A stretch of DNA of 64,000 nucleotides from Macrotis lagotis (lineage: Eukaryota > Chordata > Mammalia > Peramelemorphia > Peramelidae): NCBI RefSeq assembly GCF_037893015.1, contig NC_133665.1, forward strand, positions 38,642,246 through 38,706,245, read 5' to 3'. The notes beneath the pieces are model-generated. The model was not told where the DNA came from. It made no database searches and was given only the letters and a program-made list of their open reading frames with translations. Position numbers and translations under genes: made by a program. How positions within the stretch are numbered: the stretch's first letter is position 1; each line of letters begins with the position of its first letter. This document shows positions 51,237-61,319 of the stretch, piece by piece.

Positions 51237-51775
51237 ACAACAAGCATTTATCAATCTACATGCTATGTGCCAAGTATTGAGTCAGGAGTTGATACAAAGA
51301 CAAAATGAAATAACCTTTGATTCAAGGAGTTTACATTATCCTAGGGTACACAACATATACATGTATATATGAATAAATAAATAAATGTTTAAAAAATAAA
51401 TAAATGTTAAAAAAACATAGCAACAAAGGATCCAAAAAGACTTCAGGTAGGACATTTGAGCTGCTTTTTTTTTTTTTTAAGGAAAGGAAGCCTAGGGAGT
51501 CTTAGAGATAGATGAGAGTAGGTAGTACATTTTAGATATCATGGATAACCTAATCAAAGGTATAGAGATAAGAGATGGAGTATCATTGTGTGAAGAATAG
51601 CTAAGCAAGTCTGTCTGAAGAGGGTGAGAAGGGATTTAATGAATAATAATGCTGGAAAGGTAAGTTACAGTAAAATTGTGTAGGGTTTCAAAAGACAAAT
51701 GAAATTTCATTTGATCCTTTAAGTGGGAGTCACTAGAGGATAGGGAAGCGATTATGAGATTTAGGAATTAAGTAT
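51237..51775 (-). mobile_element. L2-like 3' end
   Basis: CAAGCATTTATCAATCTACA, TATGTGCCAAGTATTGAGTC, then AAGAGATGGAGTATCATTGT and TGTAGGGTTTCAAAAGACAA. An (AAAT)n run lies at 51373-51410. Confidence 0.7.
51373..51410 (+). repeat. (AAAT)n repeat
   Basis: Two short AATAAATAAATAAATG arrays inside a reverse L2-like element. Confidence 0.85.
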
Positions 51776-52429
51776 GATTATGTTTTCAAAAGTAAAAAAC
51801 AATTTAATTTTTAAGTTACTTTTTCCAAAATGTATTTTTTGCTTTCATTAGCAATAGATTCCCCCTTAATTTTCTTCTCTCCAGTGAAGCATCCCTTGTA
51901 GCAAAGAGAGAAAGAAGTTCCAAAAATCCAACTCTAATTGCTTTTGCCAATTAATAGTGTCCCAAAGAAGGGAAGGAGGGAATTTTCAATTCTTCATCTG
52001 GGTCAAAATTAGTCATAATAATTATTCAGCATTTAATTTAATTTTTTTCTTTCCATTTACATTGTTGTAATCATTGCAATATCATTTTCCTTATTCCTCT
52101 TACTTTGTCTCAGTTCATAAATAAGTCCTCCCCTACTTTGTCCTGTTCTTCATAGTCATTGTTATGGTAAAGAATATTACTTTATATTCATGTACAATAC
52201 TTTGGCATTTCCTCAACTGATAGGTAATAATTTTGTTAACGATTAGTTTTAATATGATCTATAAGTATGATTAAAATGTTCACTTCTCCAACTAGACCTG
52301 TAAATTTTCTCCTTAGGGAATGAGCAGTTGACTTGTGCTTTCTTTTTGAAGATAGTATCAGCATTTGGTTGTATCTTGTTCAATTTCTTTCAGTGTGTTC
52401 AAATTTTTTTTAAAGAATTTTGCACATAG

Positions 52430-53125
52430 AACTGATCCAACCATTCTGAAGAGCAATTTGGAACCATGCCCAAAAGGCAACTAAATCTACTGCAGTACCT
52501 AGATCTGTATCACTAAGAGATTCAAAAAAAAGTAAGGGACCTACATGTACAAAAATATTTATAGTAGCTCTTTTTGTTGTGGTAAAGAGGTGGAAATTGA
52601 GGGGATACCCATCATCTTGGGAATGACTGAAAAAAAGTGTGTCATATGATTATAATGGAATGCTATTGTGTTATAAGAAATGGTGAGCAGATTTAAGAAA
52701 AAATCAGGGAAGACTTCCATGAACTGATGCAAAATGAAGAGAGCAGAACCAAAAAAATTGTACATAATAACAGCAACATTGTTCAATAATCAGGAAGATT
52801 TAGCTGTTCCCACCAATACAATAACCCCATGACAATTCCTAAAGTCTCATGATGGAAAATACTAAATACATCCAAAGAAAGAACTATGGAATTTGAATGC
52901 AGATTGAAGCACACTACTTGCCTTTTTTTCACTTTTTTCCCCCTTTTATTTGGTTTCTTCTTTCTCAACATGATTACTTTGGAAAATGTTTAATATGATT
53001 GCACAGTTATAAGCTATATTAAATTGCTTGATATCTGGGGGAAGAAGGAAAAAAAGGGAGGGAGAAAAGCTTGGAACTCAAAATCTTATTAAAAATAAGT
53101 ACTGAAAATGAAAAAAAGAGAATTA
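52430..53125 (+). mobile_element. L1 3' end
   Basis: CATTCTGAAGAGCAATTTGG, ATCATCTTGGGAATGACTG, ACTTCCATGAACTGATGCAA and a 3' UTR with GGGGGAAGAAGGAAAAAAAG before an A-rich end. It is the forward counterpart of the reverse L1 copies and is old. Confidence 0.75.
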
Positions 53126-53779
53126 AACCTGTAAATTAAGGAAAGAATTTTGTACATATTTTCAGAAACTGTTCTAGAATTTTAACATGGTATAGCTGAC
53201 AAAGAATCTAAAGATATGGAGAAGGAAAAGTTATCTTGGAAATCTTGCAAAAACAATTCATTTTCTCTCTCTGAACCTGTCTCCTTTGAAAGACCATGAG
53301 TGTGTGTGATTTCTAAAATCCCTTACAGCTCTAAAATCTATTATAAAATCCAGAGATTCTTAATCTTTTCTTTGTAACACAGATGTCTTTGTATCTTGGT
53401 GAAGACAATGTTTTTAAATACCTAAAATTAAAATAATTAGGATTATAAAAGAATCCCATTACATTGAAACAATTATCAAAGCATTTTTAAAATGCTCCCT
53501 CATCCCAAGTTAAGAACCCCTCATTTAATACAAAGTAATGTTAAAGGTGAACAAACTGCATGACTTTCTCTGAGGTTAGCTGACTAGTAATTTCTCTCTG
53601 ATTGTGGGATGGATCCATAAACTCCAAAATCTCCTTTTAAGGAAAATGCATAGATCAGAATATCTCCTTATTTTTGACTTGATTTTGTCTCTTTGGGGAC
53701 CTTTCTAAGTTTTCCACCATTTTCTAGGTAACTTACTTGCCAAGGTGCCATTCCAATTATTTTTATTTAGGGTACATTC

Positions 53780-53935
53780 TGAATGTACTTCCCCCACCCC
53801 TTTATCAGTTTTCTTTAGTGTGCTTTCTTCCCCCCACCATGAGATTGTAAGCTTGGGGGGAACTGGTTTTTTAATATATTTATATTAGCACAGTGAATGA
53901 CACATAGAAGATACTTAATACATTTTTATTGACTG
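53780..53935 (+). mobile_element. L2-like 3' end
   Basis: CACCATGAGATTGTAAGCTT, ATTAGCACAGTGAATGACAC and ATTTTTATTGACTGGCAG. Confidence 0.65.
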
Positions 53936-54159
53936 GCAGATTATATAGTTTGCTAGTTAGTTCTGGAGAAAGGCACTACAACCCAGTTACCCTGATTTCC
54001 CAGGCTATTGCTCTTTCCACGTCTTTTTGAAATAATAAATGCTTGTTAAAGTGAATTGAAATTCTACCACTTATTTTGGGTCCCCCCCCACCTATATTTT
54101 GGCAGCAGATAGCATAGGTGTCTGAAAACTCTTATGTATTTTCTGAGCAGAATTCAAAT

Positions 54160-54770
54160 TTTTTCCTTGGTAATTTTTTTAATCCTATAGAATATAAAGC
54201 AACGATCAATTTGACAGTTCTCAAAGTCTATAGCACAAATGCAAAATGAAGCTGTGAAAAGTGAAAACGTGTGGCTAGCACACTCCGACAATCTAAAATT
54301 GATTCAAGTTTTAGTCTGACAACGTTCCTGTAGGGGTCACTCTTATCACCAGCTTATTTCTTCTATTGTGGGGGGGGGGGGGGGGGGAGAGGGAAGAAAT
54401 AAGCCGCAAACGTTTAAGAATGCATGCACATAATAAGTTTTTAATGCATGACTAGTTTACATTCTTTGGACTGTAAAATAAACAGTACAACCCTGCAGCA
54501 AAATAGCTCTACCTTGCCAAGTTCTTTATGCTCTATAAAAAAGACACGCAACTCATTTCACTGAACATGCTGCCCAATTATCAATGATTAAAAGATATGA
54601 TTCTCCTTCGCAATTTACATTTGCCTGTTCCTAATTAGGCACCACAAGCTAATTGTCTGCCGCTATAAAATGTTCACAGTGTAAATGTTGACTCAAAGAC
54701 TTGAAGTAATAGAAAATTTAGTTACCGAAGACATCAATCTCTTTACTTTTTTTTTCCTACTCTTTCCCCT
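54160..54770. promoter_or_regulatory. repeat-free candidate cis-regulatory element upstream of GNA14
   Basis: No interspersed repeat is recognised here. The sequence carries homeodomain/POU/forkhead-like words: the palindrome CCTAATTAGG (54630-54639), CAATTATCAATGATTA, GCTAATTGTC, ATGCATGCA and GTAAAATAAACA. It also contains a run of 18 G. Its low repeat content and motif density resemble a conserved non-coding enhancer about 2 kb before the GNA14 leader. No alignment was possible, so conservation is unproven. Confidence 0.4.
54370..54387 (+). repeat. poly(G)18 tract
   Basis: Eighteen consecutive G, followed by AGAGGG. It can form G-quadruplex structures and is likely length-variable. It may also be mis-sized in the assembly. 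Confidence 0.9.
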
Positions 54771-55189
54771 TTCGATATACTTGTTCTTGATGTTTCAGGC
54801 TCGTGCATAACTAAAACAAGGGGGGAAATGCTTTCCGCCTTTTAGATTTAACTTTTTTGTTTGCTGGCTGTTTGCTCTCCAGCCAGTGATTTTTATCAGT
54901 TTAGGTGATTCCAGGTGTGGCGATTCCATCTCTTCTGCAGATAAGGGGCACATCTAGAATTTAAGAGCTTTAGTCAGTTAACCAAGGGCACGAAAAGCTT
55001 GAGTCAAACTTTGATTACTAATACAATGTGTCCGAGGCAATCCTTGAACACAGGTCTTCAGGTTTCCGAGGTCAGCCATCTGCACTGGAGTACTTGGAAT
55101 TTCTTATTTGAATATATAAGTTTTGGATGTGTGTGCATAAAAATATATACACACTATACAAGTGTCTATTTTTGCATATGTGTGCATTT

Positions 55190-55310
55190 ATATATTCATA
55201 TCATATCTATATATCTATATGCATTTGTATATATTTATATGTATGTACAAGTGTAATTTTGAATAGGTGTGTGCCTATATATATATATATTTCTATCTAT
55301 ACACATATAG
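55190..55310 (+). repeat. AT-rich (TATA/CATA)n tract upstream of the GNA14 promoter
   Basis: Imperfect TATAT, ATATCTATATATC and TATGTATG repeats. It is low-complexity and not a promoter by itself. Confidence 0.75.
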
Positions 55311-55605
55311 ACATATTTGAATAAATCTATACACGGAAACATTTCTGGTCATAAATATTCATAGAAGTACGTGAAAACAGCTTTATATTAAAGCCATATT
55401 AAAAAACTCATGTTGACAGATTTTTAAAGGGGTCTGTGTCAAACACTGTTTTGAATTAAGGAAAAGTCAGGTGTTGCTCAGATGCAGAGACTCTAGGGTT
55501 TTTTCTATGCTAAAATATGCAAACAATCCATCAGCTTTCATTTCCTCTCCCCCCCACGCCCCTTTCCCCCCAAATCCGGTGGGTGTGGGAAGGAGCCAGA
55601 GATGA

Positions 55606-55665
55606 TATATACAGGCGCCTTCTCTTTACTACTTGAGAGGCGTCTAGCCTAGGGAACTCTATAAA
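55606..55665 (+). promoter_or_regulatory. candidate GNA14 core promoter (two TATA-like boxes)
   Basis: TATATA at 55606-55611 and TATAAA at 55660-55665 lie 1.1-1.2 kb before the GNA14 ATG. A C-rich KLF/SP-type box (CCACGCCCC) is near 55554-55562 and an octamer-like ATGCAAA at 55517-55523. If the second TATA box is used, transcription would start near 55690, where an ATG-free stretch begins. This assignment is inference from motifs. Confidence 0.45.
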
Positions 55666-55689
55666 TGGGAGGTTTTTAAACCCTCTTCC

Positions 55690-56779
55690 GAAATCGCAGT
55701 AAATTCTCTAAACAAGACATTTGGGAGCCGGAGAGCAGTCTGTCAAGCCTGGGACAATTAGCTGGGGGATCGGAAGAGGTCTGAGACGCCTCGACCTCCA
55801 GTGAGGGCAGGCTCTTTGGCTCTGTTCCTCCCGCGTTCACCTTTGGGCAACCTTCTTCTGGGTGCTTGAGGAGTTGTGCAAACTCCCTCAGCTGTCAGAA
55901 CCCGGATTTGCTGAGGAAGGGAGCGCGGCCACTCTGGGCTTTGCCGCCACTCCCCAGAAGGGCCGGTTCCAGGGAAGTCGGGAGCAGAACAGGTGCTGAA
56001 GGGTCGGACGCGTCCCTAGAGCTTTCCCAGCCCCCCTGGGACCCACTCCGTCGCCCACAGACGCCATTCGTCGGGGGTCCCAGCTCCAGTGTTCCTGGAC
56101 GCTCCGCCTTCCTCTCCTCGGCCACGAACAGCAGGATCCAGAACCCTTTCCCCTTGGACCTTGCCTGCTAGAAGGGGGTGGCGTCCCCTTCGGCTTTGGG
56201 GTGCTCGAATCTCTCTGGCTAGTCCCCCTGAAGCGGTTGCCTCCTTCTCTACCACCCGGTCACCTCTGGCCAGTACTTTCGGGAGCTCTCGGGGCAGCTC
56301 CACCCCAACTTTGCGCCTGAGTTGCGCCCTCCCCTCCCGAGCTCGGGCCCCTTTCTAGGAGGGCCACCTCCTCCAGCTGGCGCATACAGGTCGCTCTGGT
56401 CTCGGAAAAACCGAAAATTAAGGAATCTGGACTCGGGACGTGAGCAGATAGGCGCTCCACATACTCTGGCTACCCTGGACTTAGGGTGTCCTTCCTTTGG
56501 CTGCTGAGGAACTCTCCCTCCTGACCCCCCCCCCCCCGGAAGAATTGTGAACCAGAAAGAAACTCCTTGGAACCCTTTAGCTCTTGAGAAACGTTTTAGA
56601 GGAAAAAGAGAGCTGCCCTCTTCCCCAGCTGACCCCTTCCTCCTCTGTTAATCCCGCCATCAGATTGGGGTTGGAAAAGCTGCGGAGGAGAAGCCGCTTT
56701 GAGGGAGAGACTCTGGAGAGGGTCCTGAGTCTGGTCTCAAGGCCTCGGGCGACCCATCCCTAGAGGGCTCTGTGAAACC
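55690..56779 (+). other. GNA14: probable GNA14 5' untranslated leader
   Basis: G+C-rich sequence rich in CG dinucleotides runs straight into the GNA14 start codon with no intervening ATG. The last upstream ATG is at 55665-55667, inside the TATA-like element. This suggests a long leader scanned by ribosomes, but the true start site could be anywhere in it. A run of 13 C lies at 56525-56537. Confidence 0.5.
56525..56537 (+). repeat. poly(C)13 tract in GNA14 leader
   Basis: Thirteen consecutive C in the presumed 5' UTR, 243 bases before the start codon. Confidence 0.9.
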
Positions 56780-56903
56780 ATGGCCGGCTGCTGCTGCCTG
56801 TCCGCCGAGGAGAAAGAGTCGCAGCGCATCAGCGCCGAAATCGAGAGGCAGCTGCGCAGGGACAAGAAGGATGCGCGCCGGGAGCTCAAGCTGCTGCTGC
56901 TGG
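56780..56903 (+). CDS. GNA14: GNA14 coding exon 1 (G-protein alpha-14 N-terminus, partial CDS)
   Basis: This is the first coding exon of the Gq-class subunit alpha-14, a membrane-bound GTPase that couples receptors to phospholipase C-beta. ATG at 56780 is in a strong context (AAACCATGG). It encodes 41 residues starting [14 protein letters not shown] and ending LKLLLL, plus the first base of Gly42. The donor GTGAGT starts at 56904. The Cys triplet at residues 4-6 is the expected palmitoylation site, followed by the alpha-N helix that binds beta-gamma. The P-loop begins at the split Gly and continues in exon 2, outside the window. MAGCCC separates it from GNAQ, which has a longer N-terminus with ACCLSEEAKE. 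The gene lies downstream of GNAQ on the same strand, as in other mammals. Confidence 0.96.
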
Positions 56904-57834
56904 GTGAGTGCGCAGTGGGGAGCGGCACGGCCCTCCTGACCTCACCACACACACAAAGCCCTCTCCCCGACCACACCTACCCGGAGGATGCGCTGCTGTA
57001 CATATCAGCGCCACAACGGGGCTAATTTCTAGGAATCTAATGACTCCTGGTCTCTTGTTTTGGTATCTTTTTTCATTCCTTCCGTAAAGTTTGGTCGGGC
57101 CGTTTGCAACTCTGAAGGTTTAAGTTCCCCTGCTCGCTATTCCCTTGACCCTGTAACGGCGACAGTCCACCCTTCCATAAAACTAGGTCAGGGACTTAAC
57201 TACGTTATTAACCCGCTGCTTTCTTTCTTTCCCTTTTTCCTTCCTCCTAAAGGAAAGGATAAATCTCCGTTCTCCTCACTACTAGAGTGGATCACAGAGG
57301 AACCCTTTAGGTGAAGAATGTTTGTTGGGGAGCGGGATACAGTGCCAATACTCACTTCATTTCGCTTTATGCCCTGAGAATGGTTTATTCCGACCTCCTC
57401 ACTGTGCTTTCTGCCCGACACTCAACTTTCCATCTCATTTCCAGTTTTCCATCCCCTGTGAAGCTAAGTTCTGTCTGTTGCTATTTCAGAAATACTCTGG
57501 GATTGTTCCCAAGCTATATGCAAAGTTCTGGAACTTTGCTGTCAGAAAAACCTCCAGCTTGCAATGTCTGGCAAACGTGTGCTGGTGTGTATGTGTGTGT
57601 TATCTGTGTTATATAGCATGATTTAGGAGGAAAAGTGGGGTTCAGTGGAGATTAATTTTAAGGTTTGTCCTGTGCTGTTCATAGCAAATGATTATTGCTA
57701 ACTGCTTAAGCACCCATGCTGGGTTTTTCCCCCCAAACAAGGCTATGATTTATTTAATTTTAATATGTGTTTCATTTTAATGCGATTTTATTTTTGTAGC
57801 AGAGATGTTTGTGAATAGAATTCTGAGCTTGGAG

Positions 57835-57930
57835 TGAAAGTTATATTTGGGCTCTAACACGACTTCTTACTTTAGCCATGTGAAGCTGGGCAAATTATTT
57901 CATCTTGTGCCGCAAAACAACTAACTCTCT
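57835..57930 (+). mobile_element. MIR-like fragment
   Basis: TTGGGCTCTAACACGACTTC and TGTGAAGCTGGGCAAATTAT recall the MIR core. It is strongly diverged. Confidence 0.45.
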
Positions 57931-57944
57931 TTAAAAAAGGGGGT

Positions 57945-58397
57945 TTAAAATAAAAGATAATAATCTTTTGTCTTTTGGGGGGGAGGAGGAGTGTGGAGGG
58001 AGGCTCCTCCAAACTTTTTTTTTACAAGGCAATGGGTTTAAGTGGCTTGCCCAAGGCCACACAGCTAGGTAATTATTAAGTGTCTGAGACCGGATTTGAA
58101 CCCAGGTACCCCTGACTCCAAGGCCCGTGCTTTATCCACTGTGCCACCTAGCTGCCCCTAGTCTTTTGTCTTTTGTTCAAACTCCACAATTCTTTCTCTG
58201 GATACAGATGGTATTCTCTATCACAGATACCCTAAAATTGTGCCTGATTGTTGCACTGATGGAACAGCAAGTCGATCGAGGTTGACCATCACCCTCATGT
58301 TGCTGCTAGGGTGTACAATGTTCTTCTGGTTCTGTTCATCTCGCTCAGCATCAGTTCATGCAAATTCTTCCAGGCTTCCCTGAATTCCCATCCAGGG
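57945..58397 (-). mobile_element. L1 3' end piece, reverse (split by SINE)
   Basis: The left edge is AAAATAAAAGATAATAATC. After the SINE the L1 continues GTTCAAACTCCACAATTCTT, TGTTGCTGCTAGGGTGTACA, CAGCATCAGTTCATGCAAAT and ends at CCTGAATTCCCATCC. It is adjacent in L1 coordinates to the forward piece at 59240-59475. Confidence 0.8.
57977..58161 (-). mobile_element. WSINE1-like SINE with extra 3' sequence
   Basis: The reverse SINE proper is about 58013-58159. Perfect 13-bp direct repeats lie at 57964-57976 and 58162-58174. Between the left repeat and the SINE's T tract are about 36 bases of G-rich unique sequence, which may be a transduced 3' flank of the source copy. It lies inside a reverse L1 piece. 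Confidence 0.85.
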
Positions 58398-58501
58398 GAC
58401 TAACTTCTTCTGGAAGCCTGAGGCAGGGTTGCAGTTGCAGGTTTGGCATATGGTAATCTCTAGGGCCCAACCCTATTCAGAGGAGGAGCTCATTAGAAGG
58501 A

Positions 58502-58748
58502 AACAAGCATTTATTAATCATCTACTATGTTCCAGTCACTATACTAAGTACTTTAACACATATTATTTCATTTGATCTTTATAGGATGTAGGCACTATTA
58601 TTATTATTTTTTCCATTTCTAGTTGAGGAAACTGAGACAAATAGTTAAATGACTTGCCCAAGGTCAGGTCCTACAGCTAGTAAGTGTTTGAGGTCAAATT
58701 TCAACCCAGGGTCCAGGTCCAGTGAACTATCCACTGCATCACTGATGT
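58502..58748 (-). mobile_element. MIR-type SINE
   Basis: Reverse copy: CTACTATGTTCCAGTCACTA, TTTCATTTGATCTTTATAGG, GAGGAAACTGAGACAAATAG and CAGCTAGTAAGTGTTTGAGG. It lies between two oppositely oriented L1 pieces. Confidence 0.85.
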
Positions 58749-59239
58749 GCCTCTGGGAACTGGTCTCTGTGTATTAGTCTCAAGTTATTTTTTAAAAGAT
58801 TTAAGATAGAGACTGAGAGAAAAAAATACATACTCAAAACCCCCTCCTCTCTATAGAATTATATGCCTTGTATCCAAAACTTTCAGTATTTTACATTATC
58901 TACTGAATGGGCATAGAACCATATAAAATTGGTGCAAGAGAAGTTCTTGCTAGATCTCATCTTTACTGAGGACTTGGAGGTATTATAAGAGGAGGGAATT
59001 CTTAATCCCTTTGACTGTTTATTGAAGCCAATGAATCCCTTCTCAGAATGTTTTTAAATACATGAAATAAAATACCCAGAATTACAAGGAAAACCAAAAA
59101 TAATAACAAATTGAAAAATAATAAAAATGAAAAATAAATAATGATAAAAATAAAGATATATATTTTCCCATCTAAGTTCATGGACCCCTTCCCTCCCCTC
59201 AGAAATTTATCTTTGAACTCAGGTTCAGAATTCCTGCTA

Positions 59240-59475
59240 TACATGGAAACAATGTAAAGAATATCAGACAGCCCTCTGCTATCTCTTATACTTTATTTTT
59301 ATTCCTTAAGGATATGATTTCTCTCTCATCACATTCACCTTAGATCAGTGTATACCATGGAAACAACGTAAAGACTAGCAGAATGGCCTTCTGTGGGGGG
59401 TGGAGGGAGGGAAGCAAGATTAGGGGGAAAATTGTAAAATTCCAAATAAATAAATAACTTAAAAAAAAATCTTTT
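59240..59475 (+). mobile_element. L1 3' UTR piece, forward
   Basis: GCTATCTCTTATACTTTATT, AGGATATGATTTCTCTCTCA, ACCATGGAAACAACGTAAAG, GTGGGGGGTGGAGGGAGGG and an A-rich end. The word CATGGAAACAATGTAAAG also occurs at the left edge near 59244, so a small part of the UTR is duplicated. Confidence 0.75.
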
Positions 59476-60158
59476 TAATCTGTCAATGCTAGATGAGGGT
59501 CAGAGAACTCCAGTGGTTTAAACTCTGATAACTACTGCAATAAAATTGAACTTCACAATCCAATGTGTTTTATGCATTTAATAACATGATTCTGAGAAGA
59601 GATCCATAGACATCACCAAACTGTCCAGAAAATTACTTTCTATTATATTAATAACCCATTATTAATTAGACTTTATTTCTTCATTCAGGGACCAGCCCTT
59701 GTAGGTCCCTCAGTCAGTGCCTGAAGGTCTTGGCTAATAAAAAAAGTTATCCCTAATCTTTGGGGTACAATGTACCCCAAATAAATATACCTCAATCTTG
59801 GGCAGGACTCCACCCAACTAGGAGGCCTTACTTCTCTTGGAAATGTAAACAGAATCTCATCTAGGTAAGTTATTGCCCTGAGGAAATAAATCCATGTCCA
59901 AAGAACAGTGTCCATTAGAGTTTAGGGTGACCAAACTAATGAAAGAGAAAACTGATCAGAGTGGTCTTCATGGAGATGGAGTTCTTTGACAGACTGCTGA
60001 AGGCTGATAAGTCTTCTGATCAATTCTTTTAACCCATCTCCTCATTTAAATATACACTTAATCAGATTGATATTCATCTCTCAAGGATACCATTTTCAAA
60101 GTATAGCAAGGCTTCCATTGTCATTATGGCTTTGTCTTTGGTTATAGAGAGAAATCAC

Positions 60159-60210
60159 TAATCATCAATTTATTGATTATTTGATGACAATATTAATAAA
60201 TTGATGATTA
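60159..60210. repeat. perfect 16-bp inverted repeat with 20-base loop
   Basis: The left arm TAATCATCAATTTATT (60159-60174) and right arm AATAAATTGATGATTA (60195-60210) are exact reverse complements. Confidence 0.95.
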
Positions 60211-60914
60211 ATTATCTAGAAACTGTGTCTCAGGTTTTTTTCATTCATCACACTGCCAAAAGGGCAAAATGGTACATGACAGAAACAATCAAGGACCTCT
60301 TCTTTTAACCAATAAATGAAAGACAATCTCTGTATTCCAGATCCAGTGGTATTAATAGGTAAGCTATAGTATTCAAAGGTGACCAGTAGCAATTCAGCTC
60401 AGCTAACATGTGTTAAACTCAGACTTTGTACAAGACAACTATCACATTTTTCCCCAAAATTTTCTTTTCTTGGGATTAAATATTCCAGATCTTTAAAGTC
60501 CCTCTACCCAACCCAGATCTTTATTTTTAGACAAACTATCTTGCTATGCCTCCTTCATCTTGTAAAGTTGTTTTTTTTTTAACTCAAAGTACATTCATTC
60601 ATCCCATGTCCAAATTCTAGTTAATAATGAAATCTGACTTTCCTATTAACATTTTTTCCTGAAAACTTTTCTCAAAGGACTCTCACAATGACTTACTAAT
60701 CAGTACATCCAATGATCTTTGTAGTTCTTTCTTGTTTGAACTCTCTAGAAACTATTTAACTGTCAGTTGTTATAAAGTGAATTTTTCTGAAAGTTCTCTC
60801 TTCCTTGACCATCTCTTTCATTCCCATAGCTTCAACTCTCCCCTGTATGGAGATGACTCCCTTGACTTTTCTTTGGAGTTCCAGAACTGAATTTTCAACT
60901 GTTTACAGAAGATA

Positions 60915-61064
60915 TTTTTGTTTATTTTATTTTTATTTTTGCAAGGCAATGGGGTTAAGTGACTTGCCCAAGGTCACACAGCTAGCTAATTACTAAGGGT
61001 CTGAGGCTGGATTTGAACACAGGTCCTCCTGACTCCATGGTCGGTGCTCTATCTACTGCCCTAT
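60915..61064 (-). mobile_element. WSINE1-like SINE
   Basis: Reverse copy with short direct repeats (AGAAGATA) at 60907-60914 and 61065-61072. The 5' end of the SINE (right side) is slightly truncated. Confidence 0.85.
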
Positions 61065-61319
61065 AGAAGATAGGTTCATTAGCTCCATCAGTATCCAGAC
61101 TGGATCTTTCTTCCTTATGATGACAGTTTCTGAAAATGATACTATCATTTTCTCCTTATCTCATGTTCGAATCTTTGATCTTTTCCTTTATTTTCCACAC
61201 TTAGTCTCATCAATTCAATTTTTGCAATATTTTACCCACCTGCTTATTAGAGTATATTCTCACCATTCTGCTATAGACTCTACTTACCTGCTATATAAGA
61301 AGTTTTTGCAACAAGTCTT

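Larger units (their letters stand above)
13011..54159. other. GNAQ-GNA14 intergenic region
   Basis: About 41 kb lies between the probable GNAQ poly(A) site and the region upstream of GNA14. It is filled largely by repeats. No spliced gene, RNA gene or intact reading frame other than decayed LINE pieces is recognised. Sections where I see nothing nameable: 13260-14340, 14530-16480, 22400-24100, 28100-28940, 30770-31700, 34460-35050, 36750-37740, 41650-42800, 43630-45110, 47140-47850, 48860-49980, 51790-52420 and 53130-53770. Distal enhancers for either gene could lie there but cannot be identified by eye. Confidence 0.75.
55780..56950. promoter_or_regulatory. CpG island over GNA14 promoter and exon 1
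   Basis: CG dinucleotides are frequent throughout this block (for example in GACGCGTCC, CCTCCCGCG, GAGCGCGGCC, GTCGGGGG, TTGCGCC). They are rare in the rest of this A/T-rich window. The block overlaps the leader and exon 1, as expected for a promoter-associated CpG island. The limits are judged by eye. Confidence 0.8.

Noticed and set aside
56904..57025. Reading frame continuing from GNA14 exon 1 past LKLLLLG
   Set aside because: A consensus GTGAGT donor interrupts it exactly where the Gq-class genes have their exon 1/2 junction, and the text after it does not resemble a G-alpha P-loop. It is intron read-through.
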